Positions 12,501-27,900 of a stretch of DNA of 64,000 nucleotides are shown in pieces (the stretch's first letter is position 1; each line of letters starts with the position of its first letter). The DNA is from Paragonimus westermani (taxonomy: Eukaryota; Platyhelminthes; Trematoda; Plagiorchiida; Troglotrematidae), in assembly GCA_008508345.1 (NCBI GenBank), contig QNGE01001271.1, positions 28,597 to 92,596 of the forward strand. The letters are read 5' to 3'. The notes below the pieces were generated by a model that saw only the letters and a program-made list of their open reading frames with translations, was not told the origin of the DNA and did not search any database. The position numbers and the translations under genes were made by a program.

Positions 12501-15500
12501 CGCTAGTCTGTGAAGCGAAAGCATTTGGAATAAACGAACGATTGATGAGACGGATTTAAAGGTTTTGTTTAAAGAACATTGAATCGAAAAAACTTTGTAA
12601 CGGTCGAGTCGACTAACTGATTAGCCTAGACAGCATATTTGAATTTGTGATCTGGATTTATGTTTGGCTTTGGTTTTTCCGTTCAACTAAACCTGGGCTG
12701 GTCACTTTGAGTGGAACTAATAGGTTCTAGTTTCATTTTAGTTAGAACTTATCCGCACTTCGTTCGATAACCCCCCAGGGAGGAATCAGTAAGTTGCAGT
12801 GTCTATCCTCAAGACGATCCGGTCAGTGGATGACTGCCCACATGCGATGTGTGCGAAATAGTGAATAGTGTGAAATAGTCTTCGCACAAAACCAGTTCGA
12901 CTCAGTTAATTTCAATGTTTCTTCTTGGACCATTCCGAGTGTTCAACTGCCTCAGTTTAAGGAATAATATACCAGCAGTTCATGTCTCTTTCAAGTGGAT
13001 CTTTGTGCACTGAGAATAAACAGGTTTTAATGTACACATGGCAAAACATCTTGTCGTCATAGTTGAATGTATGACTGTCATATTCGAATTTTAGCGTACG
13101 AATGAAATGCATTATCGGCATCTCTATGTTTAAACATTCACTGGAAAGTGCTCGGCTGTAAACAGGCATTCATTAGGTGAGAAGTAACACCTTTGTCCAG
13201 GAAGAATGTCAAGAAGTAAGCAGTGGACCACGAGGTGGTCCCTACGTTCTCCTCATAGGACTGTGAATGTGAATTTCACTGTCCGTCCATACAAGGATGT
13301 TCAATATTAACATATGTACGAAAAGCAAAATTCGAATTATGTATTCCTCTCGAGGTTGGCCAGCTGATAAGCTTATCTGAATACGAGAACCGGAATCATT
13401 TGTCGGTGATGTTCGGCTTTCAACAGACTTTGAGGTCAAGACAGGGATTATTCCTTTTGATCATGTGTGCAGGTTTTCCAGGTGTTCTTTAACCCTTTCC
13501 AATCGCTTTGACCTATTTTAACCTGTTGTCGTCGTTTTCATTCAGTGACTGTTAACTAGACGAAGATTTTTTCATTCATCTTGTGTCCAATCTCTACTCC
13601 GGTATCCATCGCTCACACCTTCAGCTTTCGGTGACGTCCACTCCTATTGCCATAACTATACAAGCTTCAGTGACACGTGTGTGTACCTTCTGTCCCGACC
13701 TTTTCTGTTACCTCGACGTCATTGACAGCTTTGTATACTGTTTTGATCCGGTGGCCTGTGCTGACTGGGACTTCAATCCTTCCAGGTTTTACCATTTCAG
13801 ATAGGCCACTGGAGAGCAGCCAGATAAAAAGCAGTTTAGTTGATAGGTTTGTATACCACTACTAACTGCATAGGTTTGCCTAGGCAATGAATCACGGATC
13901 TATGAGTACACAGCAGAACTATGTTCATAGTTGCAGAACTACTGTCTTTAAAGTCCAGAAGGAGAGGTTAGAAGAGGTACCCTCAAACAAACTGCACTTC
14001 GATCGCCCAACGGTTGACCGTGATCGCCGACGTATTATCCAGTACGGTCGAAAAATATCCGGTTTAATCTAAAAGCCTGATGTAGCTTCGAATACATCCC
14101 CTGCGCACAGCGGTTATGAGAATCAGACAGCCGTGTCTTATTCGCTGCGTCCCCTGGCTGAGTTAGCTCCCCACTATCTGGTGTATCAGTATTATGAGTC
14201 ACTGGCTCCTGGGAGGGTCCCTCTAGGAAGCTCTTAATCCTGCTGTCTCGCATTCCAGACTTTGGATTGAAGTGGGGTTCCCCAAGAAAACCCTATTTCT
14301 TTTTGTCCCACAGGTCAAACTGTTGAATCAGAGACTCATTCTGAGGTCCCGCATGTCAACCTGAAATAGGCAATGTCCGTTGGGACGTAGAATGTGCGTA
14401 TGCTGCTCGATCGGTGCAGCACCGGACGGCCAAAACGCCGCAGCGCATTAATCACCATGGAAGTGAGCTGCTACGTCATCGCCGCAGCCTTGAATGAGAC
14501 TAAGATTACAGACAAAGGTAATTTGCAAGAAGCTGGTGTTGGATACATCTACTGGATAGATTACCCGGTAGACGGTGCTCGGGAAAACGGCGTCTTTTTC
14601 TCAGTAACCGACGGTATCAGTTGTTTCATGATAGACGAACGGTCTCAAATTAGCAAGTTTTCAGCCTACTCATAATACACCATCGGTGAGGAGACAGCGA
14701 GTACGTTAGGCTCAAGCAGTTTATAACAGTTACTTCCTTTTTTCCGATAGTGTCGATCAATGACCACCGTCGCTTGGCAACTGACCCCTTCCCTTTCTCA
14801 GAAACGTGGGTGTCTGTGACCTTCTACCATTCCTTTTCTTCAGCTTTGCCGATGCATTGTATGATGAATGTTCTGTTTGTGTGTCAGTCCAACCTTGAAT
14901 TTTGTTTTCCTCCCCATTCTTTTTAGAGTATAAAATAGCATATACTCCTATATTGCACTACTCGTCTTGCCACTGAGGTTTATTTATTTTCCGAGAGATA
15001 AGGGTTTCAATTTCGTACTATCGTGTCAACTGGCTAGTCAGCGTTGGTCGGCTGGACACAATAGCCTTATTCACATTCCTCACAGTCTTCGGATCTACAC
15101 TGGATACGTGGTATGTGACTGAAACCGGTGCAGTGCAAACCGTCCGTGGTAAGTGTTATGCACAGACGTCCTTTGGCTTCGGCCATCGTGACAGGCTGAT
15201 CCGGAAGCGGACACCGCCAACCGTGTACCGTCTGCAAACCTGTTTGTTTGCCAGGGCCGATTGAAATTATTGAGAAATGGTTGTCGGCTGCGGTCCATCA
15301 TACAGACACTTCAATCTGAATGTGATACCTCTGGGCTAACGAAATTCTGTAAATGTTAAGTTGCCGTAAAAAAATCCTGCACAGGAAGTTCATGGTTAGA
15401 TAGTCTCAACTTATATGAAACTGGAGCTCGGTCATCTTTTGATCATTTAGTAAGGTTAGCTTCCGTTGCAATTCAATCGTTTGTAACTGTGCGCTTGACA

Positions 15501-18500
15501 TTATGTGCAATAATTTTAAACTGCTTTTTGTTCCAATATTTGTCTTTTCATTTGGCCTCGCTCTTTTACTACACCATCCTTTCTTTTGACGTTTTACACA
15601 TTTTGAGTAACGTTGGAGGTTTGTTTCAGATCTTAGGAGCTCAAATCTATCTACACACCATGTCTTACCGAATGATTTAAATTCATTTTCTTTGTTTTAG
15701 GCACATTGGTTCTGTTTCAGCGTACCACTGCAGCTTGGAAAAATATGGGTCTGCTATGCTGGAGTCATCTGCTTACGTCTTCCATCTTTTCTGTATATTT
15801 CGGTGGCACTGAATCCAAGCCGGGAACGATTGTATATGACTCCCGTCAACCGTACCCGCAACAACACGGTATCCGAGCCCTTTCGCCCACCTCTCAGAAC
15901 ATCATCATTCGAAAGGGTCCCGTAGGTTATCATTGTTTGTCTACATTTTTTTAGTGTGTTTGTATTCTTCCTCATTGAATCCACTGTTAGCATTTCGCCG
16001 GGATTCATATATGCATCGCGTTGGTTTTTCAGCATTGCGTTCTTTTAAACGAAGGTTATGTTTCGATGAACGTTTTGGTTTGTTTCCTCCGTTACTTTAA
16101 ATGTCGTTATGATGCATTTATCGTGTAACATTTTGGCTTATGTGTGAGTGGCGTTACCCCTTCAACATTGTAGGAATGTCAGGGACGCGCTTTTTCTTCA
16201 CAAACCTTCACCGTCTGTCCGCGCTCTGAAGACGACGTGTTTAACGCCCATTCTTGTTTTATAGTGGCCACTGTCGTTCATTAGCTCTTTTGTTGAGAAG
16301 CTTCGGATACGTGACGATTCTGCTGTGGGTCGTCTGAGAAACACCCGGCTATCGTTGACTGCAATTGTGTATATTGCCTTCGAATGATCCGTCATTTTGG
16401 TTAATCACATTAGTAATGAGGCACATATTTCCGATCCTTGAAAATAGACACCCGTTCACTTGCTTAACTAAAGATTTATGAAGCACGTGCACCACCTGTT
16501 ACAGGTGTGAGCCCAACCAGAAAGTGCTGAGGATCAATTCTTCTTCCACTCCAACAGCGGCGTTGAATTTACTGCAAGAAGTAACTTTTAGAAAACGGGC
16601 AAACGAATCGAATGAAGGCGTAGAAAAAAGCCTTGAGGCACATCTGCCACTTTGTGTTAAATATTTGGCAGACATGACACGTTATCGAATGCGACGTGTT
16701 GCCACGGCGGATAGCGTTTCTAATCAGCGATTCAAGTGATCACGAGGACCTCAACCGGGTGGGCGATACTTATGCAGTTTACTCAACTTAGTGGTCGTGG
16801 TCCTCACATTTCATGGTCACATTATCGCCTTGTCACCCGGCTTCTCTACCCAATTGTTGGTAATCTCGGTACGATAAACGGTCGGTGATATCCGGACTAC
16901 GTAACCCAATGTATGCGTACATTACAACTTGCCCAGTTTACAAACTGACCGAGTATCCCATGTTCCCCCGACTACGTTCGGGCAAACGGCCGCGTTGTTG
17001 ACGCGATTATTTCATTTAGCATAAGCCAACTGGTAGAGAGCGATGGCCAAGCTCAGAAGTTTGTTTGTGTCATCCTGGCGAATGAGCCACTTTTCCGAAC
17101 TAAATAAAAAGTCAAGTCGCACATTAGTTTTGTTCTCCCCACCATTCAGCGACGACTGCATCTGTTTTCGACGCCATAGATGCCACAGGTTAGCAAACGT
17201 AGCATGTGCTTTTGTTCTTCTCGTCAGCAATATTACACGTTTACGGGATAATGTTGCCCACTTACGCAAAACACTCCACGGTCCCCGGCAGACTGTCTAT
17301 AATGGAGAACATGGAAATGGGGAGTGCCGTCTGCTTGCAGGTTGGGTATACAACGCCCTTAGGAGAATCATGTCTCTGCTACTCTTCCGTGAGAGAGACG
17401 GTCCCACAGTATGTTTCGGGAAATTGAGTCGAAGGCACATACACCATTTTCCATTATCAAGAATAATTCACAGACCACCAACGATCAAATAAAATCTCGA
17501 TCATGTAGTGATTTACTTAACTGCAGAAACTCTAATTACTCTGTTGGAGAAATTCGGTCGGTTGGCGTAGTCTGTCAGTTTGGGGATTGCGGTTGCTCCG
17601 ACCGCAGAACCATCTCGTAATTCGTTCTCAGGCTGACTGTGTGTATATCATATCGAACACTATAAGGTTGTCTGGTTTCGGGATTGGATTCCAAACGCTC
17701 GCTGTGCTTGGCTAGGATTTCATGTGAGATTAACGTTGTTTCCACCGAAGCATTTCGTTTGCTTGTTCCCGTATGAAGAACCCCACCTGGTATAACTTGT
17801 GAGACACTCGCAATTGATTTCCGCTTTCGTGTTTCAGTAAACTCTTCAATTGTCCCCTTTCGAAAGCGGTCGTCTCGTTGCATGATACCTCCCCGTTATC
17901 TCATATATTTTCATCAGACCTCCGGATTGATACTTGTAGCCAGCTATCGAGCCAGGATGACTTCAACTACTACTCAATGGTCCAAGGATGGAGAGCCTAT
18001 TTCGTTTGACTTTCCAGTACGAACCGCATTTACGCTCGCCTTCCCGGAGGTCATACTCCGTAATCATTCAGGTGAACGTTCATTCACTTTTTTCTCGTGC
18101 TATTCTAGTGTCTGTTTATCACGTTTTAATGTGGCTTGCATTAACGTGTAGGTAGGATTGAACTTCAGTTCAGCACATTAGCCCAAACAAACAGTGATCA
18201 CAATTTGTGTCTAAATGACAAAAATTAGGACGCGTTCGTCAACCCTGACGATCCCGCCCATTATTTATCTACTTGTGGATCTGCTGTTGTGGAGCGTCCT
18301 CTCCAGCTGGTACTGATCTTACACCAGCGTGATTAAACGTCATTTCAGCCTCAACGTACCTCACTTTACTGGTGCAGGCAGCAATATTGATTACAAGAAA
18401 TGCCTCGTTTTTTCCCAACAGTATTCCGTACCATACAGAACTAGGCTTGTGTTCAAGCCTGTTGCTCTTCGCAAGTGCAGTTGCACTCGAAGTAATGTTC

Positions 18501-21500
18501 TTGTCATTTCGCTCTTACGTAGCACGTATAAGTTCTTCTCGCTTTACAGTGAGTTTGTATTCATATATGCATTCTCTCTTCGTGCTGTTCAATTACTACC
18601 CTATTTGTTTGTTTGGTGCTAGTTTGACGAACACTCATACCCGTAAAATAAGGTTTCTATGAGATGGTTTCCCTTGTTCATGTTTCACCGCCTCAATTTG
18701 TTTTACGGTCGGCCACCAACCCACTTTTCTGAACCCTAGACTGCATGTTCCGCCAGTCCGTTACATATGTTTATCAACTGGACTGGGCTTGTATAGACAG
18801 CGGTCTACTGGTGTGTCAGTCGCTGCCAACCGGTGAACACTGTAAAAATCGAATTGGTCCTGTGCCAGTGACTCAGCAGACCGATGTGACGCAGTCGCGC
18901 GCGTGTGTGTTCATCTTGTTTCTTGGCTCGCTATTTACACCTCCAATTCTCACTGTACGCCTTTATGTGTATAAAAATGGTTCATCTTGCCATGCTTGAT
19001 CGGATGTGCACGTTGACAGTCTGGTACTAGCTAGTCGTTCTGAATGTTACATCGAATGCCCTGGTGGTAGTCGATGTTTGTCACAGTCATCATTGTTGAA
19101 ATATAAAAACCAAACAGGTCGCTCCGTTGCTGGAATATGAGCCAAATGCATGTATGTGACCTCGTCACGGCTGCCACTTTAGGCGTCACATAGTAGTCAT
19201 GCATGCTTGTTTTTTCCACACGAGTAGGGCAGGTTAGTTGCTTTTGGTTATTCTCCACAACCCCAAAGATCAAACAGTACAGTCAATCGGTCGGGTGCCT
19301 ATGTTAAGAATTACCTGATCCGGTAGTTGAAGAGAATGAACGTCCTCCCATATAGTTGAAAGGTGAAATAGCCCTGACAACCTGTTATTTGGCTGGCTGT
19401 GAACCAAAAATCACTTAGTGTACTAAACTCATATAATTGTGGTGTCTGTGTGCCTACTAGTTCCGAGTCTGTTGAGTCTCAAAACGCAGAGGTGTAGCTT
19501 CTACATGTCGTTACTCACAGAATGCCGTAACATCGACTGTTGACATTCTATCGATTCTCACTGAACATAGGGAAATTCCTCTAACAAACACCACCATTCG
19601 GGAGCCTTGATTGTTAACGGCAAAGCAGAACAAACTATCTTGAGTCAGCTTGCTTCATCCAGTTGATCTGCCTCGATGTTTCCACTAACATCACTTCTGA
19701 GCCGTCTGATTTGTTTTTGGAACTCATGTTCATGGACATCTAGGACTGTAAAAATATCCCTCTCCTTCTAAATCAAGCCTGGTGTGTAGCCATGGCCTGG
19801 TTACATCTTCGGGACTCGTCCCGTCTCGTTTCAAAATTCTGTCAGGCCTATTCACAACTAATTCGGATGCCGCTCCCGACTGACGAGGGATCATTCGCTG
19901 TTGTATGTCTGTGTCGTTCAATGGTCAACTCAATTCAAAATTCGGCTTAATTGCGTAGCGGAAGGTGGACCGGTCATCAAAACATGCTAAAATGCTAACG
20001 GTATATAAGGAGTCCGAGCAAAGGGATCGAACACTGTGAACGGTTTGGTGACTGTGAGCTTTTTGTTGGAAATGATCGCACAAGTTGGAAGTCTGGCAGG
20101 GAAAACACGATTGCTGAGAACAGTAGATGCCAGTCGCTTTACCTCTTTACATACGCTATACGGCTTATGTCAAGTCATAGTTTCCATGCAAACATTTTTG
20201 CGGCGATCAGGTGTTAACAGTTTAAGGTTCAAGTAACACCGAATTAGAATAGTAGATGCCTTCAAAAGGGCCGATCGAATATAATCTCATCCTTAGGCGT
20301 TGGGTCCTGCACATTTGCACCCCGGTGATCACGCGTCTAACTCTATGGGACGAAAAATTGGTCATTTTACTTTGCGAGCATAACCGTCACTCCAACAGAG
20401 ATGGAACGCTCTCCTTTCCCAACCAAACTCATCCTCCTTGTGTGTCACATCCAAACGCCGCATCTTTCATAATGTCCCCACATTTCACTTTCACCAATCC
20501 TGTCCTGTTCAGTTACCTGCACTCCACAGATGTAATAAGCAGCAGCTTAAGAGACGACACATTGGATGTTCCCACTTTCTCGTCTGACACACTTGCAGGT
20601 TCAGTATGCTGCATGTGTTGCGGTAAGTAGCACCTGACATGTTGCTGTCTCTCCCGCGTGATCTAGTCTTGTCCACTCAAATGATTTGACGTTGGCAATC
20701 CGCCCCCCGCGCAGGGTAATTTTTGTTTCCTCAGTCTACCACGTCGTGGCGCACCTCGATCACGCCACCTTTCATAGTGAGTTAGAAGGGTTTTGCCATA
20801 TCAGCACTCGTAGTGTAATCGAGTCACAGCTGTTTGCACACGAAACGAAAGATTTACTCAGGCGCCTCCAAAGCCTGACCCACCTTCACTGAAACGAAAG
20901 AACCGATTCTCAGTCAACTGAAGAGACATCAATGCTGACTATCTGTTCTGACGAGAGCAGTTGGCGAACCAACTGGTTTCACAAAGGGCACGCGTGCCTC
21001 ATCCCTAGCCAGTAATTTTTATCCGTTCGAATGTGCACCGACGTGTATTTCTCTTATTGTTTGCCGGAACAGCTGCACTACAACGGACGGCTAATGAAAC
21101 AAGTCAAGTTGATCGTTTCATTGTTTGAGCAATAGAGTTGAGAGATACATTAATTTGTTGTCTTGGCGTACAAAATATCTGTACATAATTTAAAAGCGAC
21201 ATCTGGGGAAAAAGACTACGTCGTTATTCCCAAAGCTGAATGATGAGTTCGTTAAGACAGATTCCGTGAACGGAAGCGTTCCTACAAATTGAACTGGGAA
21301 GAGTATAATCTTAGCCAGGTAGACGGCCCAAAAGTGTGATGTATCGATTCTAAATCGCCATCGGAGACATTGACACTTTTAGTCTGTGCAGCCCTAGAGA
21401 AGTCAATTCACGAACAAACATGTAGAAAGCGCGTTACGTGTTCAACCCTGTCCAATTCGGTCAGTACCCATCTGTATCCACATGTTATTCTAGATCGTTT

Positions 21501-23811
21501 TCGTCTACCCAAAACCCGTATGATGCAAGTGTTTTATGTCGACTCATGGGAATATTTCTCAGGATGAAGCGAATATCTTGGGAGAAAACATTTCACTCTG
21601 GACATTTTTGAACAAGTTGTCCACACCGATAACGCAACAAATCGCTTCCATCACATCACCCATATATGGATAAACTAGTTAAATGACATGTCGGCAGAAA
21701 GTGGAACACACCTCAACAGGAAGGTCGAAAAACTGAGAAATGCCAAGCGACCCTTATCATTTTGACAATATGGCTACATTTTCATTAGTCCCATTTGCAG
21801 TATCTTCTGGAATTTTGAAGCGAATGCCGTTGCGGCGTGTATGTATCTTTGTTTGCTATGGTTGACCTTGACTCGCTTCCGTGGGGCTTATGCCGACAGT
21901 CGTTGCTGATAGTGCTGACCGGAACGGCGAATGGATAAAAACTCTTGATAAACAGATTGGGAATAACACAACGTTATGAGCAAGTTGTAATACTCTACGG
22001 TTCAACCACCTCGGGTGGCATTCCTCAGGAGTGTTGATAAAAACTCTGTTCATTTCGACATGTTCTTTCGGTCGTTGGAGAAGGCTTGTTGCTCATTGTC
22101 CGTTCAGATGTGTTTTATCCTGCTCACCATCAAGTTTGATAAGTTCGCTGTTATTGTCCGTGGTGAGCTACTTTCATAGTCCTAAGCTGTCTTGTTTGTC
22201 AGGGCGTTCTGTTTCTGATAGTTGATTTTTATCAACTTCTCCATTAGGATGTCCTGTGATACTTGGCCGTGGTTGCTGACACATGCATCATAGGCTCCAA
22301 ACGGTGACGTTAGACCGTAATTTCAATAGCTTGGTGCATGCTGGGACCTTCCTTCTGCAACGGCGTGCCTGCGTCAACCTTCGATTCCCACGACCCTTTC
22401 CCGCCGTGCTGACTGCTCTGTTGTGCAAGGCGGTTCACTCCGCCTTGGTGTGTCAAGCTGATGAACAATCGCTTGACTGACTTAATCGTAACGGGTCCAC
22501 GAAGGTCCAGTATTGTCCGTGGATGTGTGTGTGAATTGCAGTGGATCTCGTCCGTGTGGCCAGATTGTGCCCATCCCACTATGTGTGGAATTCAGCCGAA
22601 TGTGTGACTTCAATAATGAGACGAGCACGTCAGCACGTTGACCCTTGCAGCCCACGCCAATGGCGATGGTTAAAAACAGACGGTGGAGAATTAGTGTGTA
22701 AGCTGTATTGATCCACCGCGAACACGTTTGTTAGTCCGCCTAGTTTTTCGTGTTTGTTAGGCGTCTGAAACGAGTGAATACACAAATCACAAGTGCGTAG
22801 GCAAAAGTTGAACCTTATTGAGGGGGGCTTTTTTATGATCTTCCGTATAGTTTCAGTATATTTTGTCCACTGTCAATCCGCCAATTGACCATGTTTGTCT
22901 ACTTCTCATTGGTTAAATTGTGAAGGCAATGGTATTTAGTTGCATCCGTTGCTGTCAGCGAGTGTTTGTTTGTTTGTGTGAACTGTTCTCGTTTGTTTAC
23001 CGTACAACCTTTGTCTTAACTGGCATTCCGTTGTATGGTTTTGTTCCAAATTATTGTTTGAGCTGTTGTCAGTGTCCTGACAGGTGAGTGACTATTGTTC
23101 GGATTCGAGCTGCGTTTGCCTCGTCCAATTAAAAAAATTACGGGAAACTCTGCATCTATCGTATCACAAAACGTTCGCTATCGTGTGATATCTAAGGTCA
23201 TGTAAGCTGAATTCTGTCTGGCTGTCCAACCCTGGACAGGCACAGTTACGGCGCCTGAGATAGAACCTGCGATTATATGATTCGTGGTCGAACGTTGTCA
23301 TCGCTCGACTACTGCGACTTTTTGGGTATGCTTTTCACTGATTCGTTCACCCATCTACCAAATGAACAGACGTGGATCAGATATCGCTCGCGATCGTGTG
23401 CAATTCCCTGACGGTTGTCAAATAACATGCTGAAAATCAAAGTTCATTTCTCGTAAACGACTGTAGTCACGGCTGAATTCGTAATCGAAGCGCACTTTCT
23501 TCTGGTACTTACGTGAAATACTGTGCAATATCACTGGAGTACTCAACAGCAAGCTGCACCCAGACCGAACCGTTTGCACGCTTTGGATTGACTAAAGTTG
23601 GTCTAACCGAACCGGTGGCTATTGGATGGCAGAAACTCGATCGAATAAAGAACACTGCCGCCGGTAAAAAAAATTTTCTATGCCGCTGTGAAATTTAGCT
23701 GATACCTGTGGCTGAGATACATTTTCTGTGGAAAGTCGTCGTCTGATTTCGATTAAATGACACTAGTTAGCGGCCAGAGTCTTGTTAGATATTTCTGCCA
23801 ACTGCATCTAT

Positions 23812-23849
<38 letters not shown>

Positions 23850-24879
23850 TCTCTCTCTTGTATCATATGCATTTAATAAACCACTGGTCGGTTAAATACT
23901 GCCCTGCCCTGAAAAGTCAACACCTATATCGCAGAGAGACTTGTCCATTGGGTATCGACGCTTGTTCACCAACTGAGTTGTGACACCGATCATCCTGAGC
24001 TTAGTGAGTCATCGGTGCAAACATGTGCACACTACAGTTAAATGTAAAACGATCTGTGCCTCATGAGTAATGTCTGCATTCCAAGACGTCCATGTTTGAG
24101 TTAAAGTACGTGACTGGCCGGGACGTCAAACCGTTCGTGATTCCATTGTCAACAGCTTAGAGGAACATGTGAAACGGCCGCCTTTGTACGAAACTTTTGG
24201 TGGCGTCCATGTTCGGTTTAGCCTGTTGCTACATGTGGCTCGTACTAGGGGGTGTGAACAGTGTGAAATTCCACCTAACAGCCTTCACTTAAGTGGTTTT
24301 CATTCGTGCACGAGCGCGCCTATCTAGTACGTTGCCACAGCCTTACATAAATTGCTCACATCTTTAAAACACGTGGAATGTAACGTACTAATATAGTGCA
24401 CTTGACTGCTGATGACGGACCGACTCAGATTGCTCGCTTTGTGACAAGGTGTTGATGAGTGGGTATGTTTTATGTACTGTTGCTTTTGCTGGTTCATTTA
24501 ATACAGTTCCTGATCCTTTTTTCAGCGTTCACCGGCTGATTTTTGCCGAGCTTTATGCAACAGCTGAATAGTTAACTTGCAATGAGTACGTTGCTCTTTT
24601 TTTATCGGTTCGATGCATTCATGCTTTGCGCGTGACTTGGCCTCGTTCCATCCTCCCAGCTCGTTTAGGTCTTCCTGGCCTTTAGCGTGCGGTGAAGCGT
24701 GAAACGGCTTGGATTCATACCTATGGGAGGTCTAATTTGTCTTGTCTCCTTAGTGTGTTCGCCACGTGTTATCGATCGGCTGTTAGGTGTCTCATACACA
24801 CGTTATTACTGGTGACTAACTGACCAGGCGAACACAGCTACAAACCACAAAGGTCTATCTTCGTTCATTATACTTTATT

Positions 24880-24915
<36 letters not shown>

Positions 24916-27900
24916 TTCAAAGACCTAAAGTGAACTATGGAGGTAGAGCCATACAAGAAACAGATGCAGCGCAGACAGGTACAAATCAACCTTGGAGACA
25001 CTCAGAGTGTATCTCATAACAGGATATTGATTACCAAAGCTTTCACTAACACTTTAACGCGTTGTCTTGTTCTAGTTCGCCTAGCGAATTTTTTTCACCG
25101 CTTTCCGAAAAGCAATGACACTTATTCTGACTAATCTTTGTTTACTTGTCTCATTATTGCCCCCAACAGGAGCCATGTTGTTTGCTTTTGTGCGAGCGAA
25201 TGATTGTTCAGCTTTGTTTTTGATTGATCAACGTTCCCTAACTGTGGCATGGTGGTAATAGCGTTGACTGGTTTTCATTCGTGTGTTCAAACCCCGGTTA
25301 CCATGACAACTTCTGCTACCTGGGCCTTAACAGCCTGACAGGTTACAGGCTCTGGATACTGCGTAGTACACAGCAATCACCCCATAATGTGAAAGCTGGG
25401 CTTACCTTGATGAATTCAGTTTCTTATTGGGCATCTGTTAGGTGGGTCACAGCCGCTATTTTCGGAATATTTTGTTCTTGCCTACTCACCACGTTCATCA
25501 TAACCAATTAACAATTTCCGCATATATTTCAGGCTCATACGCTTCAAGTTTTGCTGCGTACGACTTGACCCTTCGAAAATAGTTGTTTACTTCAGATGAG
25601 TCTTGGAACCTCTAGTGTTTTCAACTGCGATTTAAAAACATTCTTTTCACAGGTAACTATATGCTGAAGGTGCAAGATCAAACGTCTAGCGTGTATTTCC
25701 GCTTCGAAGTATCGGTTATTGGTCCACCTGAAGTAGTGCGGCATCCACCTGAACTACTGTTTGTCATGGAAGGCAATGAGGCAAGCTTCTCTTGTCTGAT
25801 CGAAGGTGCTCGTACAACAGTGAGTTCCTGCTCCATTTTGTACGTCGATTTTTTTGTTAGCTCGTGTGTATGGTTATTTTTCGCACTTTTGAAGGCGTCC
25901 TTGCCTTCCTGATTGTCGACCTTACCGACAATGTTACTTAAGTAATCTAGCGACCTATACCTTTTTACTATCTATTTCATGTTGCGTACACGTTTCGTAC
26001 ATTTCTTATCACATTTCGTGCTGTAATTGATTTTTGGACCGAGGAGGGCGATCAGACGACCAGTGAACACAGGACACTCTCGTTTGGAAGGTCGCTACCA
26101 AATCGGTGCATTATGGTGGTGGGGGGTAGATGCCTGAGCCAAGCTCAGTAGTGATACGCTTGTTCGACACGTGTTAAATGTACAGCCCTGACCTGCTATG
26201 CTTTTTGCAAAGAAAGAATCAAAGTGAAATTGTCCTGTGTTCGTTGGTATCTGGCACTCCGATCTATAGACCACTCCGTTTTTGGTGTTGCAATTTTTCT
26301 AAAATTATGCATAAATATATATGTATACTGATGGTAAAATGAGGTCGGGTTACCAACCACATTCCGTCATTCAACCCATCTTGCAGTCGAATCCTTCCGA
26401 GTCTCTGTTCAGCGATGCGCGACATCTTTCGAACGTTAGCTGGCAAGCTAAATAGAGCCGACAGGGTCCGAGCTCAATACCAGTAATTTTGTTACTTCGA
26501 TAAGTTATGAGCTACTCGCTTTCTTGTTGATATCCGACACCATCGTGAGCTCACAAAAAACGTTTTGCGTAATAGGCATTGGGTTGGCTGTTTAAGACGT
26601 CCCCTTAAACAATGAAGTGGAAGTAATTCGCGCAACGAGAGAACATTTGTTTCCAAAACACTTCACTGAATCTGATCATTGACCACTCATTGACAACACA
26701 CGATCAACGCCTATCAAATGAAAATTGTCAAAACAGATTACAAAGGAACATCGTGTACATCGTACAGCCAATTTTCGTAACCGTAAGGTAGCGGCACGCA
26801 CGCAGTCATCCTTCGCCAACGGGCAGATATCGTGTGAATGCCAGATATACCTCTTGGGTTCTTAGGTGCCAACCAGAGACTTTTGTTACCCACTACCCTC
26901 CAGTCAAATACAATTTTTGTGTTAAACGAAACTTATAACCAAATTCAAACTGCCGCCATCCTAGGTGATCATTGACAGGTTCATGCTATTTTTGAAGCAG
27001 CCGTGCGCTTAGATAACGCGGACCTCTTACTATCTCATAATGCCTTGCTCTACTGCGTCATTGACTGCTCACGCATGGTCACTTAGCAAGGTACAATGTT
27101 GCTGCCTAATTCACTATCGCATGCCTACTCTGTTCGCAAATTGATCTTTCTACTCGTCACTCTTGTCATCGTTATCAATAAACTTGTGTCCTCAAACATT
27201 CACACAGGTGGCCTGGCATCCTGATTACACTTCCACTTCAAACCTCGGGTTTAATTCCCTAGTCATTGCCGAAGTATATTTATTTATCGTTTTTCTGTAC
27301 ACCCTCATCAGTCGCTTCTAATCAACGGTGTGGAGTTTCCTCGCAATTCACTTCCTCACCCGAAGGAGCTGACCGAACAGTTCCCGCACTTGAAAGACGC
27401 CTTAATTCATCCGCTCGATATTCGTGACTCTGGTTTATACTATCGAGCCTCCAACTTAGTGTTTACTCCCGGTAGCCCGTTCGGTCCCACGCACATGGTC
27501 ACAATTGCTGCCTCAAATCCCTATGGATCGGCGTTTGTCTCCACTTTCATCAATGTTTTGCGTGAGTTGATTACTCTTGTGTTAGATTGCTTTTGCATCC
27601 GGTGTCAATAGTAAATTGTTCTTTCTCTGCAGATCACTTCTAGCCTCGTGTGACTAGATTGTATTCAGCTCTCATGTGACCCGATGTGATGTGTGGCAGC
27701 TGCTAACATTATGTACACATGTGCTGTTCTAAACAACTACTTGACTTCTCATAAACAATATAGCAGCTGTCTTCCGAAAAATCCCCTCAGCTAGCAAGCG
27801 TCTCACGCTGCTGTTCAGATGACAATAACCTGGTTACTGGGTCGTTGCTTGGTCACCCGTGGAAATAGGGTGACTTGGGTTCAACCCTTCTGGAAGCTAG

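Noticed and set aside
15706..15954. 82-codon open frame overlapping the Ig1 second exon
   Set aside because: The Ig signature (YHCSLEKYGSA) is in a different frame that fits the upstream phase; this one is a shadow.
22310..22579. 89-codon minus frame in GC-richer sequence
   Set aside because: Could be an old repeat, but no motif or second copy was recognised.
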